A stretch of DNA of 64,000 nucleotides from Ferrimonas futtsuensis DSM 18154 (GCF_000422645.1 NZ_AUGL01000007.1:181620-245619), one strand, 5' to 3'. Positions 16,638 to 26,802 are shown, numbered from the stretch's first letter. Made by a program: numbers and translations. Notes: generated by a model not told the origin, from the sequence alone.

Positions 16638-16674
16638 CTCAGTCCCAACTGAGACAGAGGGACCCATCTGTCCC
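16638..16674. promoter_or_regulatory. Paired palindromes, candidate TetR operator
   Basis: CTCAGT-CCCA-ACTGAG (16638-16653) and GGGAC-CCATCT-GTCCC (16659-16674) are adjacent inverted repeats just upstream of the TetR-family gene and between it and the divergent polyferredoxin gene. Position and symmetry suit an autoregulatory operator; this is inferred only. Confidence 0.4.
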
Positions 16675-16687
16675 ACCGGAGTACGCC

Positions 16688-17281
16688 ATGCAAGCAGGCC
16701 AGCGCCAGAAAAACCGCACCGTGACCCGGCTGATCAACGCCTTCACCGGACTGATTGGCCAGCGACACTATCATGAACTGGGGGTGGCGGAGATCGCCGA
16801 GGCGGCGGATGTGGGGCGCAGCACCTTCTATCGCCACTTCAAGAGCAAGGCGGATCTGCTGGTGGGGCTGCATCGCAGCATCTTCCAGGATCTGTTCGCC
16901 GATCTGCAGAGCAGCGAACAGTGGCTGGCTGAGACCCCGCCCCCGTCACTGGAGCGCTTCCTGGCACAGTACCAGAGTCGTCATTGCCTGCGCCGGGCGG
17001 TGGCCTACCGGCTGGGGACGGACACCGGCTATGTCTCCCGTCACACCCGCGAGCTGCTCACCACCCTGGTGGAAGAGAACCTCGGCCACTGCTTCGCCGA
17101 CCAGCAGCTGACCCTGCCCCTGCCGCTGCTGGCCCACTCCATCGCCGGCTCCTACGCCTGGATGCTGACCCAGTGGCTCTCGGGAAAGCAGAATTACAGC
17201 AACGATGAGATGGCCCTGCACATCCATCAGCTCAGCCGCTCCGCCATAGTGGCGGCGCTAAAGAGTGACAACCGAGGCTAA
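16688..17281 (+). CDS. TetR/AcrR family transcriptional regulator
   Basis: A 197-residue regulator with the TetR DNA-binding signature at the N terminus: VAEIAEAADVGRSTFYRHFKSKADLL (about 36-62). The remaining helical domain would bind a ligand and is not diagnostic. The ATG at 16688 has CGGAG 7 bases upstream; an in-frame upstream start at 16601 adds a Pro/Gln-rich tail and is rejected. Two palindromes sit 14-50 bases upstream. The divergent polyferredoxin gene is the natural candidate target. Confidence 0.85.
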   Translation: MQAGQRQKNRTVTRLINAFTGLIGQRHYHELGVAEIAEAADVGRSTFYRHFKSKADLLVGLHRSIFQDLFADLQSSEQWLAETPPPSLERFLAQYQSRHCLRRAVAYRLGTDTGYVSRHTRELLTTLVEENLGHCFADQQLTLPLPLLAHSIAGSYAWMLTQWLSGKQNYSNDEMALHIHQLSRSAIVAALKSDNRG

Positions 17282-17507
17282 AAGCGGGACGAAAAAGGGG
17301 GAGTGGCCGCAAGATCCACTCCCCTAAGCACAAGCAACGTAGCTAAATTGGAAGGATTGGGGTACTCGGGGTACCCCATGGCTGACGGCTGGGAGTCACT
17401 CCACTCCGTCAACCCACCGCCCTACTGCATGGCGGTGGATGGAGCACCGGCCTCCAACTGCTCGAAGCCGGTCACGGCGATGGCCGAGGGAGGCCAGCGC
17501 CACACCA

Positions 17508-19106
17508 CTAACCGAACTGGTTCATGGTGTTGTCTTTGCCGGCGGCTTTCAGGGCCGCGTCACCGGAGAAGTACTCCTTGTGATCGTCACCCATGTCGGA
17601 GCCGGCCATGTTCTGGTGCCTCACACAGGCGATGCCCTGGCGAATTTCCTGACGCTGGACGTTCTTCACGTAGCCCAGCATCCCTTGCTCACCGAAGTAC
17701 TCCTTGGCCAGGTTGTCGGTGGACAGGGCCGCGGTGTGGTAGGTGGGCAGGGTGATCAGATGGTGGAAGATCCCCGCTTCACGGGCGGCGTCCGCCTGGA
17801 AGGTGCGAATCTTGGCATCCGCTTCCTGGGCCAGTTCGGTGTCGTCGTACTCTTCGCTCATCAGGTTGGCACGGTCGAAAGCAGACACATCCTTACCCGC
17901 TTCGCTCCAGGCATCAAACACCTGCTGGCGGAAGTTCAGGGTCCAGTTAAAGGAGGGGCTGTTGTTGTAGACCAGCTTGGCGTTGGGCACCACTTCGCGG
18001 ATGCGGTTTACCATAGCGGCAATCTGGCCAACGTGAGGCTTCTCGGTCTCGATCCACAGCAGGTCGGCACCGTTCTGCAGTGAGGTGATGCAGTCCAGAA
18101 CCACCCGGTCCTCACCTGTGCCCTTACGGAACTGGAACAGGTTGGAGCGCAGGCGCTTGGGCTTGAGCAGCTTGCCATTGGCCTTGATCACCAGGTCACC
18201 GTTGGCGATGTCATCGGCGCTGTCGATGTACTCTCCGTCCAGGAAGCTGTTGTACTGATCACCCAGGTCACCGGGTTCTTCGGTGATGGCGATCTGCTTG
18301 GTCAGGCCGGCACCCAGAGAGTCGGTACGGGCAACGATAACCCCGTCATCCACCCCCAGCTCCAGGAAGGCGTAACGGACGGCGCGGATCTTGGCCAGGA
18401 AGTCCTCATGGGGCACGGTCACCTTGCCATCCTGGTGGCCACACTGCTTCTCGTCGGACACCTGGTTCTCAATCTGGATGCAGCAGGCACCGGCTTCAAT
18501 CATCTTCTTGGCCAGCAGATAGGTGGCCTCCTCGTTACCGAAACCGGCATCGATGTCCGCCACGATGGGCACGATGTGGGTCTGATGGTTGTCGATCTGG
18601 CTCTGGATCTCCGCTTCCTTGGCGCTGTCACCGGCCTCTCGGGCCGCGTCCAGGGCACGGAACAGGCCACCCAGCTCACGGGCATCGGCCTGGCGCAGGA
18701 AGGTGTACAGCTCCTCAATCAGACCGGCCACCGAGGTCTTCTCATGCATGGACTGATCCGGCAGAGGGCCGAAGTCGGAACGCAGGGCCGCCACCATCCA
18801 GCCGGACAGGTACAGGTAGCGACGGTCGGTGCTGTTGAAGTGCTTCTTAATGGAGATCATCTTCTGCTGACCGATGAAACCATGCCAGCACCCCAGAGAC
18901 TGAGTGTACTGGGAGGGATCGTTATCGTAGCGCTCCATGTCGGCACGCATGATCTTGGCGGTGTAGCGAGCGATATCCAGGCCGGTCTTAAACTTGTTCT
19001 GTGCCTTCATCCGGGCGGCGAACTCCGGATTGATGGCGTTCCAGGCACTGCCCTGAGACCCAATCAAAGTGGCTGCGTTGTCGATGTCTGACTTGTAGGT
19101 GGACAT
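17508..19106 (-). CDS. aceA: Isocitrate lyase
   Basis: A 532-residue enzyme of the longer isocitrate lyase type seen in many marine gammaproteobacteria. It splits isocitrate to glyoxylate and succinate in the glyoxylate shunt. Motifs include VPIVADIDAGFGN, IENQVSDEKQCGHQDGK with the catalytic Cys of the K-x-CGH loop, and YNNSPSFNW. The ATG at 19106 has AAGGAG upstream. It is 27 bases downstream of aceB, so the two form an aceBA operon that lets the cell grow on acetate or fatty acids. No aceK or iclR is nearby. Confidence 0.97.
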   Translation of the reverse strand: MSTYKSDIDNAATLIGSQGSAWNAINPEFAARMKAQNKFKTGLDIARYTAKIMRADMERYDNDPSQYTQSLGCWHGFIGQQKMISIKKHFNSTDRRYLYLSGWMVAALRSDFGPLPDQSMHEKTSVAGLIEELYTFLRQADARELGGLFRALDAAREAGDSAKEAEIQSQIDNHQTHIVPIVADIDAGFGNEEATYLLAKKMIEAGACCIQIENQVSDEKQCGHQDGKVTVPHEDFLAKIRAVRYAFLELGVDDGVIVARTDSLGAGLTKQIAITEEPGDLGDQYNSFLDGEYIDSADDIANGDLVIKANGKLLKPKRLRSNLFQFRKGTGEDRVVLDCITSLQNGADLLWIETEKPHVGQIAAMVNRIREVVPNAKLVYNNSPSFNWTLNFRQQVFDAWSEAGKDVSAFDRANLMSEEYDDTELAQEADAKIRTFQADAAREAGIFHHLITLPTYHTAALSTDNLAKEYFGEQGMLGYVKNVQRQEIRQGIACVRHQNMAGSDMGDDHKEYFSGDAALKAAGKDNTMNQFG

Positions 19107-19133
19107 AGTGTTACTCCTTGAAATTGCAAATCC

Positions 19134-20756
19134 TTAAGAAACCGTTTCTTGGGTCAAAATCTGGTAGCCGGACAGGGTCAGGAACTCTGCCAGCTCATCG
19201 GCTGTGGTCAACTGCTCGAACAGTTCGGCAGCCCGGTCGAAGGCGCCGCCGTTAAAGCGCTCATCCCCCAGTTCGTCCCGTACCACCTTGAGCTCCTGTT
19301 TCAGCATGGAGCGGAACAGATCGGCGGTTACCAGCTGGCCATTGCTCAGGTGCTTGCCATGCTTGATCCACTGCCAGATGGAGGAGCGGGAGATCTCGGC
19401 GGTGGCGGCGTCTTCCATCAATCCATAGATGGGCACACAACCGTTGCCGGTGATCCAGGCCTCGATGTACTGCACCGCGATGCGGATGTTGGCACGCATG
19501 CCCGCCTCGGTGGCCTCACCCTCGCAGGGCATCAGCAGTTCACGGGCGGTGATCGGGGCATCCACATCCCGGGTGATGTGCAGCTGGTTGTCCATGTCCG
19601 GACCGATGTGATCGTTGAACACCGCCATGGCGGTGTCCGCCAGCCCAGGGTGCGCCACCCAGGTGCCATCGTGACCGTTGCGGGCTTCCAGCTCCTTGTC
19701 CTGGTTCACCTTGGCCAGCACCTGCTCCTGTTTGGCGGGGTCCTTGGCGGGAATGAAGGCCGCCATGCCACCCATGGCCAGGGCGCCGCGCTTGTGGCAG
19801 GTCTTGATCAGCAGTCGTGAATAGGCGGACAGGAAGGGCTTGTCCATGGTCACCTGCTGGCGATCTGGCAGCACCCGGTCGGGATAGCTGCGCAGCGTCT
19901 TGATGTAACTGAAGATGTAATCCCAGCGACCGCAATTCAGTCCGACAATGTTGTTGCGCAGCTCGTAGAGGATCTCATCCATCTCGAACACCGCAGGCAG
20001 AGTCTCAATCAGGCAGGTCACCTTGATGGTGCCGGGCTGCAGACAGAACTTCTCTTCGGTGTAGGCAAACACCTGGGCCCACCAGCGTGCTTCCAGGTGG
20101 CTCTGCAACTTGGGGATGTAGAAGTAGGGGCCGGAGCCCTTCTTCAGCAGGGTGCGGTAGTTGTGGTAGAAGTAGAGCGCAAAGTCCATCAGGGCACCGG
20201 GAATGGTCTCCCCGTTGAACAGCACGTGGTTGTCCTTCAGGTGCAGGCCACGAACCCGGGCAATCAGTACCGCCGGATCCTCATCCAGCTGGTAGTGTTT
20301 GCCGTTGGCGGGATTGGTGTACTCGATGGTGCCTTCCACCGCGTCTTTCAGATTCTGCTGACCTTCGATCACCTTATCCCAGGCCGGTGCCAGGGAGTCC
20401 TCGAAGTCGGCCATGAACACCTTAACCCGGGCATTCAGGGCGTTGATCACCATCTTACGCTCTACCGGGCCGGTGATCTCGACGCGGCGATCCCGCAGAT
20501 CCTCAGGGATCCCCAGGATCTTCCAGTCACCGTCACGAATGTCCTTGGTCTCAGGCAGGAAGTCGGGCAATTGACCCGCATCCACCATCGCCTGGCGCGC
20601 CTCTCGTCCCGCCAGCAGCTGCTTTACAGCCGGCGCAAAGCGCCCGGCCAGATCCGCCAGAAACGCCAGTGCATCCTCACTTAGGATCGTGTCGTATTCC
20701 GGCTTGTGAGGACCGATAATCTTTAACCCCTGAGCTAACTCCGTAACCTGGCTCAT
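19134..20756 (-). CDS. aceB: Malate synthase A
   Basis: A 540-residue enzyme that condenses glyoxylate with acetyl-CoA to malate, the second glyoxylate-shunt step. It has the malate synthase signature NNIVGLNCGRWDYIFSYIK, the catalytic-loop region FMADFEDSLAP and MGGMAAFIPAKDP. The ATG at 20756 is preceded by GGAGGT at 8 bases, favouring it over the in-frame start nine codons upstream. It is the first gene of aceBA, behind a long AT-rich leader. Confidence 0.96.
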   Translation of the reverse strand: MSQVTELAQGLKIIGPHKPEYDTILSEDALAFLADLAGRFAPAVKQLLAGREARQAMVDAGQLPDFLPETKDIRDGDWKILGIPEDLRDRRVEITGPVERKMVINALNARVKVFMADFEDSLAPAWDKVIEGQQNLKDAVEGTIEYTNPANGKHYQLDEDPAVLIARVRGLHLKDNHVLFNGETIPGALMDFALYFYHNYRTLLKKGSGPYFYIPKLQSHLEARWWAQVFAYTEEKFCLQPGTIKVTCLIETLPAVFEMDEILYELRNNIVGLNCGRWDYIFSYIKTLRSYPDRVLPDRQQVTMDKPFLSAYSRLLIKTCHKRGALAMGGMAAFIPAKDPAKQEQVLAKVNQDKELEARNGHDGTWVAHPGLADTAMAVFNDHIGPDMDNQLHITRDVDAPITARELLMPCEGEATEAGMRANIRIAVQYIEAWITGNGCVPIYGLMEDAATAEISRSSIWQWIKHGKHLSNGQLVTADLFRSMLKQELKVVRDELGDERFNGGAFDRAAELFEQLTTADELAEFLTLSGYQILTQETVS

Positions 20757-21420
20757 ATGGCGCACCTCCAGTGCAACTTTCATTTGTAACTAGAAAACCA
20801 CTTTGCTTTGAAGCAAGCTTAGACCACTTTCGGTCAAGATATGCCCTAAAGGCTGTCTAATTAACCTGCTACAGAGGGATTTCAAGATCAACAGCCAAAA
20901 AGTAATTATTTTGCAGAAATATATTAACCTGTTGATTATATAGACAATTTAATTAGAACAAATGCTTTAAACGGCAGTTTTAATCATTCGACTGAAATTT
21001 GCCGATCGAATTCTACGCCTTTAGTCTAATATTGTGGTTATTTTCCTACATTTGTTTTTTCGGCAGGGTATTTATTCGCCTTTATTCACTTATTATCACA
21101 AGTAAGGCGATAGCCAGATATTGATTCCCCACAGCTTGGTAATGGCGAATATTTCGGTATAAAGCTGTTTTACCTAGTTTTTGATCTGTCCCCACCGGGA
21201 ATCACCAACACAGGCGCTGGAAAGAGGCAAGGGGCCAGACGCCGGCTTTTCTCATCTTTTCTGAAGGGGGATGATGGAAGATAACGTGCGTTGGATCACG
21301 GGTTTGACGACAACAGGATGATTTGCTGCGCAATCCAGCCTGCTTCACCGGCTTCAGCCTTCCACACCAATTTGCGCTCCGATGAGGGGCAATATTGGGA
21401 TTTGGCCGCCGTCTGCGCAT
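20757..21420. other. Long upstream region of aceBA
   Basis: About 660 bases without a convincing gene. The half nearest aceB (20,790-21,180) is very AT-rich with many A and T runs and must hold the aceBA promoter. The distal half is GC-rich. A 72-codon minus-strand frame (21202-21420) is Arg-rich and unlike a real protein. No known RNA motif was recognised. Confidence 0.4.
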
Positions 21421-21443
21421 AAAAAAAGGGGGCCGAAGCCCCC
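21421..21443 (-). terminator. Terminator of the RND efflux operon
   Basis: On the minus strand GGGGGC-TTCG-GCCCCC (21428-21443) is followed by seven T residues (complement of 21421-21427). This is a textbook terminator 22 bases after the pump gene. Confidence 0.92.
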
Positions 21444-21464
21444 AGCTTTAAGCAGCAACGATGG

Positions 21465-24400
21465 TTAATCTGGCTGCCCTTTTACTTTTTCGCGCATGCT
21501 CTGCAGCAGGTAATAGAACACCGGCACCAGCAGGGTGCCCACCACTCCGGCCATCACCATGCCACCAAACACCGCATAACCCAAGCTGTTGCGACTCTCT
21601 GCCCCCGCGCCCGTGGCCACCACCAGGGGTAGCACGCCGAGGATAAAGGAGAACGCGGTCATCAGCACCGCCCTGAAGCGCAACTTGGCCGCGATGACCG
21701 CCGAGTCCACGACGCCCACACCGCTCTCCCGCTGCTGTTTGGCGAACTCCACAATGAGGATGGCGTTCTTCGATGCCAGGCCAATCAGCAGTACCAGGCC
21801 GATCTGGGTGTAGAGATTCACCTCAGAGCCCGCCAGCCACACATGGAGGAAGGCCCCCAGCACGGCCACTGGCACCGCCAGCATCACCGCCAGGGGGATG
21901 GTCCAGCTTTCATACTGGGCCACCAGGAACAGATAGGTGAACACCAGGGCCAGGCTGAAGATCAGCGGCGCCAGGTTGCCCGCCTTGATCTCCTGGTAGG
22001 TCTGACCGGTCCAGCTGAAGCTGTAGCCCGCCGGCAAGTTGCCTGCCGCCACCTGCTCCATGGCCGCCACCGCTTGCCCGGAACTGTAACCCGGGGCAGG
22101 AATGCCGTTGATCACCGCCGAACCATAGAGGTTGTAGTTGTTGACCACTTCGGGCCCCAGGATTGGCTCCACCCGGGTCAGGGTCGACAGCGGCACCATC
22201 TCTCCCTGGGCGGTACGCACATAGAAGCGGGAAATATCCCGGTCGGAGTTGCGGTACTCCTCCTCCGCCTGCAGCATCACCCGGAACACCTTGCCAAAGC
22301 GGTTGAAGTCGTTGACGTAGTTGCCACCCAACTGGGTCTGCAAAGTGGAGAACACCTCGGTCAGGGGGATCCCCAGGGCCTTGGCCTGGTTGCGGTCCAC
22401 GTCCACAAACAGCTGCGGGGTATCGGCGCGGAAGTTACTGAATGCCATGGCAATCTCAGGACGACCATTGGCTTCGATGATCAGGCCGCGCATCACCTGA
22501 GCCAGTTCGGCGGCGCTGCGCCCCATGTTGTCCTGCAACACAAACTCGAAGCCGCCGACGGCCCCCACCCCGGGCAGGGGCGGCAGGGCAAACACCATCG
22601 CCTGCAGCAGCGGGTTTTGGGCGTAGATCCCCTGCAATTGGCGCATGATCGCCTTGTCGGTCAGCTCCGGCGCCTGGCGCTCATCCCAGTCATCCAGCAC
22701 CACCACCAGCAGGCCGCCGTTGGAGGAGACCGAACCGGAAAGCACCGAGAACCCCGATGCATGAATGACGCTGTTGACCCCGGGCACCGCCAGAGTCTGG
22801 TCGACCATCTGGGCCATCGCCGCCTCGGTGCGGTTGAGGGAGGCGCCGTTGGGCAACTGAACGTCCACCAAGAAGGATTTCTTATCCTCGGCGGGCACAA
22901 AGCCGGTGGGCAGGGAGCTCCCCAGCCAGGCGGTGGCACCGATGGCGGCCACAAAGGCCAGCATCGCCAGACCACTGCGCCGGATCAGCACGCCCACCCA
23001 GCCACCATACCCCAGAGTCAGCTTATCGAAGTTGCGGTTGAAGGCCCCGAAGGGGCCGGTGGTCTTGGGCCGTGGCGCCTTAAGTACCGAGGCACAAATG
23101 GCCGGAGACAGGGTCAGGGCGTTGACCGAAGAGATCAACACCGCCACACAGATGGTCACCGAGAACTGGGCATACATCTGACCGGTGATCCCCGGCATCA
23201 CCGCCGTCGGCGCAAACACCGCCAGCAGTACCAGGGTGGTGGCCACCACCGGACCGGTCACCTCCTCCATCGCCTTGATGGTGGCGGCCTTGGCGTCCAG
23301 CCCCTCCTCCGCCATGATGCGACTGACGTTCTCCACCACCACGATGGCGTCATCCACCACGATGCCGATGGCCAGGATCAGGGCAAACAGGGAGATGGTG
23401 TTGATGGTCATCCCCCCCACCAGCAGGAACACAAATGTGCCCACCAGTGAGACCGGAATGGCGATCCCCGGCACCAGGGTGGCGCGGAAATCCTGCAGGA
23501 ACAGGTACACCACGGCGATCACCAGGGCCACGGAGACAAACAGGGTGGTCACCACCTCCTTGATGGAGACGGTCACAAACTCCGTGGTGTCGTAGAGGAT
23601 GGTGTATTCCATGTCCTGGGGGAAGTTCTGGCGGAGCAGCGCCATCTGCTCACGCACCGACTTGGCCACCTCCAGGGCATTGGCATCCGGGCTCTGGTAG
23701 ACGGCGATGATGGCACTGGGGGCGTTGTTGAGCTGGCCCTGGGCGTCATAGGTCTGAGAGCCCAGTTCCACCCGGGCGATGTCGCCAATCACCACCTTGG
23801 AGCCGTCGGGGTTGGAGCGCAGCACCACCTGCTCAAACTCCTCCACCTCGACCAGCCGGCCCCGGGTCTGCAGGCTCAGCTGAAACTGCTGATCCGGGGA
23901 GATGGGCGCGGAGCCGATGCGCCCCGCCGGCACCTGGATATTCTGCTCCTGCAGCGCCGCCTGCACATCACTGGCGGTGATCGCCAGGGCGGCCATCCGG
24001 TCCGGATCCAGCCAGATGCGCATGGCGTAATCCAGGCCACCGATGATCTGTACTTCGGACACCCCGCCCTGTCGGGCCAGCACATCCTTGACGTTCAGGG
24101 TGGCGTAGTTGGTGAGGAACAGCGAGTCCAGGCTGCCCTCAGGCGCCACCAGGTTCACCAGCATCAGGAAGTTGGGGCTCTGTTTCTTCACCCGAACTCC
24201 CTGCTTGGTCACCGTCTCCGGCAGCCTGGGCAAGGCCTGCTGCACCCGGTTCTGCACGTTCACCTGAGCGGCGTCCGCGTCAGTGCCCACCTCGAAGGTG
24301 ACCGTCAGCGAGTAGCTGCCGTCGTTGGCGGATTTGGAGGACATGTAGATCATGTCCTCCACCCCGTTGACCTCGGCTTCGATCACCTGGGCCACGGTGT

Positions 24401-24578
24401 CCTTGACCACCTCGGCGCTGGCGCCGGAGAAACTGGTGGTGACGTTGATCTGCGGCGGTGACACATCGGGAAACTCCGCCACCGGCAGCAGGGGAATGGA
24501 GAGCAGTCCCGACAACGTCAGGACAATGGAGATAACGAAGGCAAACTTGGGCCTGAAGACAAAAAAGCGACTGATCAT
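21465..24578 (-). CDS. RND efflux pump, inner-membrane transporter (AcrB/MexB type, HAE1)
   Basis: A 1037-residue proton-driven efflux transporter of full HAE1 length. It starts MISRFFVFRPKFAFVISIV, has the PEFPDVSPPQ-like segment AEFPDVSPPQINV after the first helix, the proton relay GIVVDDAIVVVENV in helix 4, and the usual duplicated layout of two 6-helix halves with large periplasmic loops. It would work with the adaptor encoded 8 bases upstream and an outer-membrane TolC encoded elsewhere. Drug or detergent export is the family function; substrates cannot be read from the sequence. Confidence 0.93.
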   Translation of the reverse strand: MISRFFVFRPKFAFVISIVLTLSGLLSIPLLPVAEFPDVSPPQINVTTSFSGASAEVVKDTVAQVIEAEVNGVEDMIYMSSKSANDGSYSLTVTFEVGTDADAAQVNVQNRVQQALPRLPETVTKQGVRVKKQSPNFLMLVNLVAPEGSLDSLFLTNYATLNVKDVLARQGGVSEVQIIGGLDYAMRIWLDPDRMAALAITASDVQAALQEQNIQVPAGRIGSAPISPDQQFQLSLQTRGRLVEVEEFEQVVLRSNPDGSKVVIGDIARVELGSQTYDAQGQLNNAPSAIIAVYQSPDANALEVAKSVREQMALLRQNFPQDMEYTILYDTTEFVTVSIKEVVTTLFVSVALVIAVVYLFLQDFRATLVPGIAIPVSLVGTFVFLLVGGMTINTISLFALILAIGIVVDDAIVVVENVSRIMAEEGLDAKAATIKAMEEVTGPVVATTLVLLAVFAPTAVMPGITGQMYAQFSVTICVAVLISSVNALTLSPAICASVLKAPRPKTTGPFGAFNRNFDKLTLGYGGWVGVLIRRSGLAMLAFVAAIGATAWLGSSLPTGFVPAEDKKSFLVDVQLPNGASLNRTEAAMAQMVDQTLAVPGVNSVIHASGFSVLSGSVSSNGGLLVVVLDDWDERQAPELTDKAIMRQLQGIYAQNPLLQAMVFALPPLPGVGAVGGFEFVLQDNMGRSAAELAQVMRGLIIEANGRPEIAMAFSNFRADTPQLFVDVDRNQAKALGIPLTEVFSTLQTQLGGNYVNDFNRFGKVFRVMLQAEEEYRNSDRDISRFYVRTAQGEMVPLSTLTRVEPILGPEVVNNYNLYGSAVINGIPAPGYSSGQAVAAMEQVAAGNLPAGYSFSWTGQTYQEIKAGNLAPLIFSLALVFTYLFLVAQYESWTIPLAVMLAVPVAVLGAFLHVWLAGSEVNLYTQIGLVLLIGLASKNAILIVEFAKQQRESGVGVVDSAVIAAKLRFRAVLMTAFSFILGVLPLVVATGAGAESRNSLGYAVFGGMVMAGVVGTLLVPVFYYLLQSMREKVKGQPD

Positions 24579-24586
24579 GCTGCCCC

Positions 24587-25717
24587 CTAACCCTGGTTAA
24601 AGGGGGTGGCACTGCGCTCGGTGGCTTTCACTTCCACCCCGGGGCGGATCTTTTGCAAACCTTCCACCACCACTTGTTCGCCATCCTTGAGGCCGTCGCG
24701 GACCTCCCAGTCCACACCAAACTGCTGACCCAGGGTCACCAGCCGCTTCTCTACCTTGTTCTCGGCACCGATCACGAACACATAACGCCCCTGCTGATCC
24801 TGTTGCACCGAGGCCTGGGGCACCAGCAGTGCCATCTCGGTTTCCGGCGCCTTCACCACCACGGTGACATAGGTGCCGGGAAGGACAAACTCGTCGGGGT
24901 TGGGAAAGGTGGCTCGCAGCTCCACCGTACTGGTGGCGGCGTCCACCCGGTTGGAGACGTAATCCACCTTACCCTGATGGGCATATTCATCCCCATTGGG
25001 CAGCCTCAGATTAAGAATGAGATCTTCCAGCCTGGGCAGGGCACTGGGGTTCTCCTGGATCACCCGGTAGGCATTGGACATCTCCCGGGCAGACACCTGG
25101 AAGGTCACCTGGATGGGGTCGACCTGGACCAGGGTCGCCAGATCCTGCTGCAGGTTGATGAGATCCCCCTGAGAGATCAATGCGGTGGAGATCTTGCCCG
25201 CAATGGGGGCGGTCACCTTGGTGTAGGATAGCTTGAGCTCAGCCGCCTCCAGGGCGGACTGAGCCTGGACCATCTGGGCTTCGGTCTGCAGCTTGTTGGC
25301 GGTGAGAGAATCCATGTCGGTGGCGGAGATCATCCCGTCGGGAAACAACTTCTTGCCCCGGCGCCAGTTGAGGATCGCCACATCCCGGGCGGCGACGGCC
25401 CGCTCCAGCTCGGCGGCCACCTGGGCGCGCTCCGCCTGGTAGGGGGCCGGGTCGATCTCAAACAGCAGCGCTCCCTGCTCCACATGCTCACCCTCAATAA
25501 AGTGGCGTTTGAGCATGGGTCCGGAGACCTGGGCCTGGATGCTCACATCCTCGCTGGCCTGGGTCCGGCCGACATACTCCATGCTGTAGGTCACCGGCTT
25601 AAGCGCCACGGTCGTCGTGGTGACGCTGGGCGGCGGCGGCGGGGGCGCCGTGGTGGCCTGATTACAGCCTCCTAACAGGGCCAACGACACGAAACCTAAC
25701 CAGGCGATCCCTCTCAT
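24587..25717 (-). CDS. RND efflux periplasmic adaptor, lipoprotein (AcrA/MexA type)
   Basis: A 376-residue membrane fusion protein. The signal peptide ends in a lipobox (LALLGGC, Cys about residue 18) and is followed by a poly-proline stretch. It then has the lipoyl half-motifs (VQAQVSGPMLKRHFIEGEHVEQGALLFEIDP and VTAPIAGKISTALIS), the alpha-helical hairpin between them, and the beta-barrel domain. ATG 25717 has AAGGAG 7 bases upstream; the longer frame to 25774 lacks this. It is the first gene of the efflux operon, with no adjacent regulator. Confidence 0.92.
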   Translation of the reverse strand: MRGIAWLGFVSLALLGGCNQATTAPPPPPPSVTTTTVALKPVTYSMEYVGRTQASEDVSIQAQVSGPMLKRHFIEGEHVEQGALLFEIDPAPYQAERAQVAAELERAVAARDVAILNWRRGKKLFPDGMISATDMDSLTANKLQTEAQMVQAQSALEAAELKLSYTKVTAPIAGKISTALISQGDLINLQQDLATLVQVDPIQVTFQVSAREMSNAYRVIQENPSALPRLEDLILNLRLPNGDEYAHQGKVDYVSNRVDAATSTVELRATFPNPDEFVLPGTYVTVVVKAPETEMALLVPQASVQQDQQGRYVFVIGAENKVEKRLVTLGQQFGVDWEVRDGLKDGEQVVVEGLQKIRPGVEVKATERSATPFNQG

Positions 25718-25821
25718 AGAGCTGCTCCTTACCCTTGGAATTCTGCATACTTGCACCTTCCCTGAGCATATCACAGCTTATCTATTGACCAAGTTTCAAC
25801 TTACTGAATTGATCGATTTTT

Positions 25822-26802
25822 TTACGCTTGTGACAGCACTTCCAGAGTCAACAGCCCCATGTAGCCCGCGAACCCCAGAAGCAGCAGTGCCCCCGCCAGA
25901 CGGTTCATGGGAACAAAGGGCGCCCGGCCGTGACGATAACGGGCCAACAGGAAGAACAGACCTGGGATCAGGGTCAGGGCAAACATCGCCGGGACATCTC
26001 TGGCCAGCACCTGCTCAGGCAGGGTCATGCCGTCGCCTATCAGGCCGGGGAACGCCAGCACCCCAAGCAGGTTGAAGATGTTGGAACCCACCACGGTGGC
26101 CAGGGTCATGTCATACAGGCCCCGGCGCACGCCGGCCACCGCCGCCGCCAGCTCCGGCAGACTGGTGCCGAAGGCGATCACCGTCAGGCCGATCACCAGT
26201 TCACTGACCCCGAAGGCCCGGGCCAGCTCGACACTGCCCCACACCATCACCTGGGAGCTGGAGAGCAGCAGCAACAGCATCAGCACGGTCTCTGCCATGG
26301 CGCGACCCCGGCCAATCTGCAGAAACTCCACCTCCAGCTCCTCATCACTGTTGTGACTGCGCCCGAGGTAGACGCCATACGCGATCATCGCCCCCAGCAA
26401 CGCCAGCCCCTGGGGCCAACCCAACTCTCCCCCCATCAGCACCAGGGCGGCATAGGTCATCACCAGCAGCAGAATGGGAAACTCCCGCTTGAGAAAGCGT
26501 CGGCTGATCATCAGTGGTGTCACCAGGGCACAGATCCCCAACACCAGGCCGGTATTGATGATGTTGGACCCGATGGCATTGCCCACAGAGAGGCCGTCGG
26601 CGCCGTTGGCCGCCGCCACCGCACTCACCAGCAGCTCAGGTGCCGAGGTACCGAACGCCACTATGGTCATGCCGATAAATACAATGGAGAGACCAAAGTG
26701 GCGCGCCAGGGTTGCGGCAGACGCAATCAACCTGTCGGCACTGACACTCAGCACCAGAAAGCCGCCAAGCACGGCAACAATGGGAAGCAGTAATGAAGAC
26801 AT
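25822..26802 (-). CDS. CaCA-family cation antiporter (YrbG-like), possibly manganese-related
   Basis: A 326-residue membrane protein with two inverted halves, each carrying the alpha-repeat signature: VAFGTSAPELLVS with GNAIGSNIINTGLVLG, and IAFGTSLPELAAA with VVGSNIFNLLGVLA. This is the YrbG branch of the Ca2+:cation antiporter superfamily. Family annotation is Ca2+/Na+ exchange, but for most bacterial members the true ion is untested. A probable yybP-ykoY riboswitch, a Mn2+ sensor, occupies its leader. The simplest reading is that this protein helps export manganese. Start ATG 26802 has no clear Shine-Dalgarno, in keeping with control by leader structure. Confidence 0.88.
   Translation of the reverse strand: MSSLLLPIVAVLGGFLVLSVSADRLIASAATLARHFGLSIVFIGMTIVAFGTSAPELLVSAVAAANGADGLSVGNAIGSNIINTGLVLGICALVTPLMISRRFLKREFPILLLVMTYAALVLMGGELGWPQGLALLGAMIAYGVYLGRSHNSDEELEVEFLQIGRGRAMAETVLMLLLLLSSSQVMVWGSVELARAFGVSELVIGLTVIAFGTSLPELAAAVAGVRRGLYDMTLATVVGSNIFNLLGVLAFPGLIGDGMTLPEQVLARDVPAMFALTLIPGLFFLLARYRHGRAPFVPMNRLAGALLLLGFAGYMGLLTLEVLSQA

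Noticed and set aside
17282..17507. GC hairpins between the TetR gene and aceA (for example CCACCGCC/GGCGGTGG at 17414-17438) as a terminator
   Set aside because: No T run follows on either strand, so intrinsic termination cannot be claimed.
21202..21420. 72-codon Arg-rich minus-strand frame upstream of aceBA
   Set aside because: Composition unlike a real protein, no ribosome binding site, no recognisable motif.
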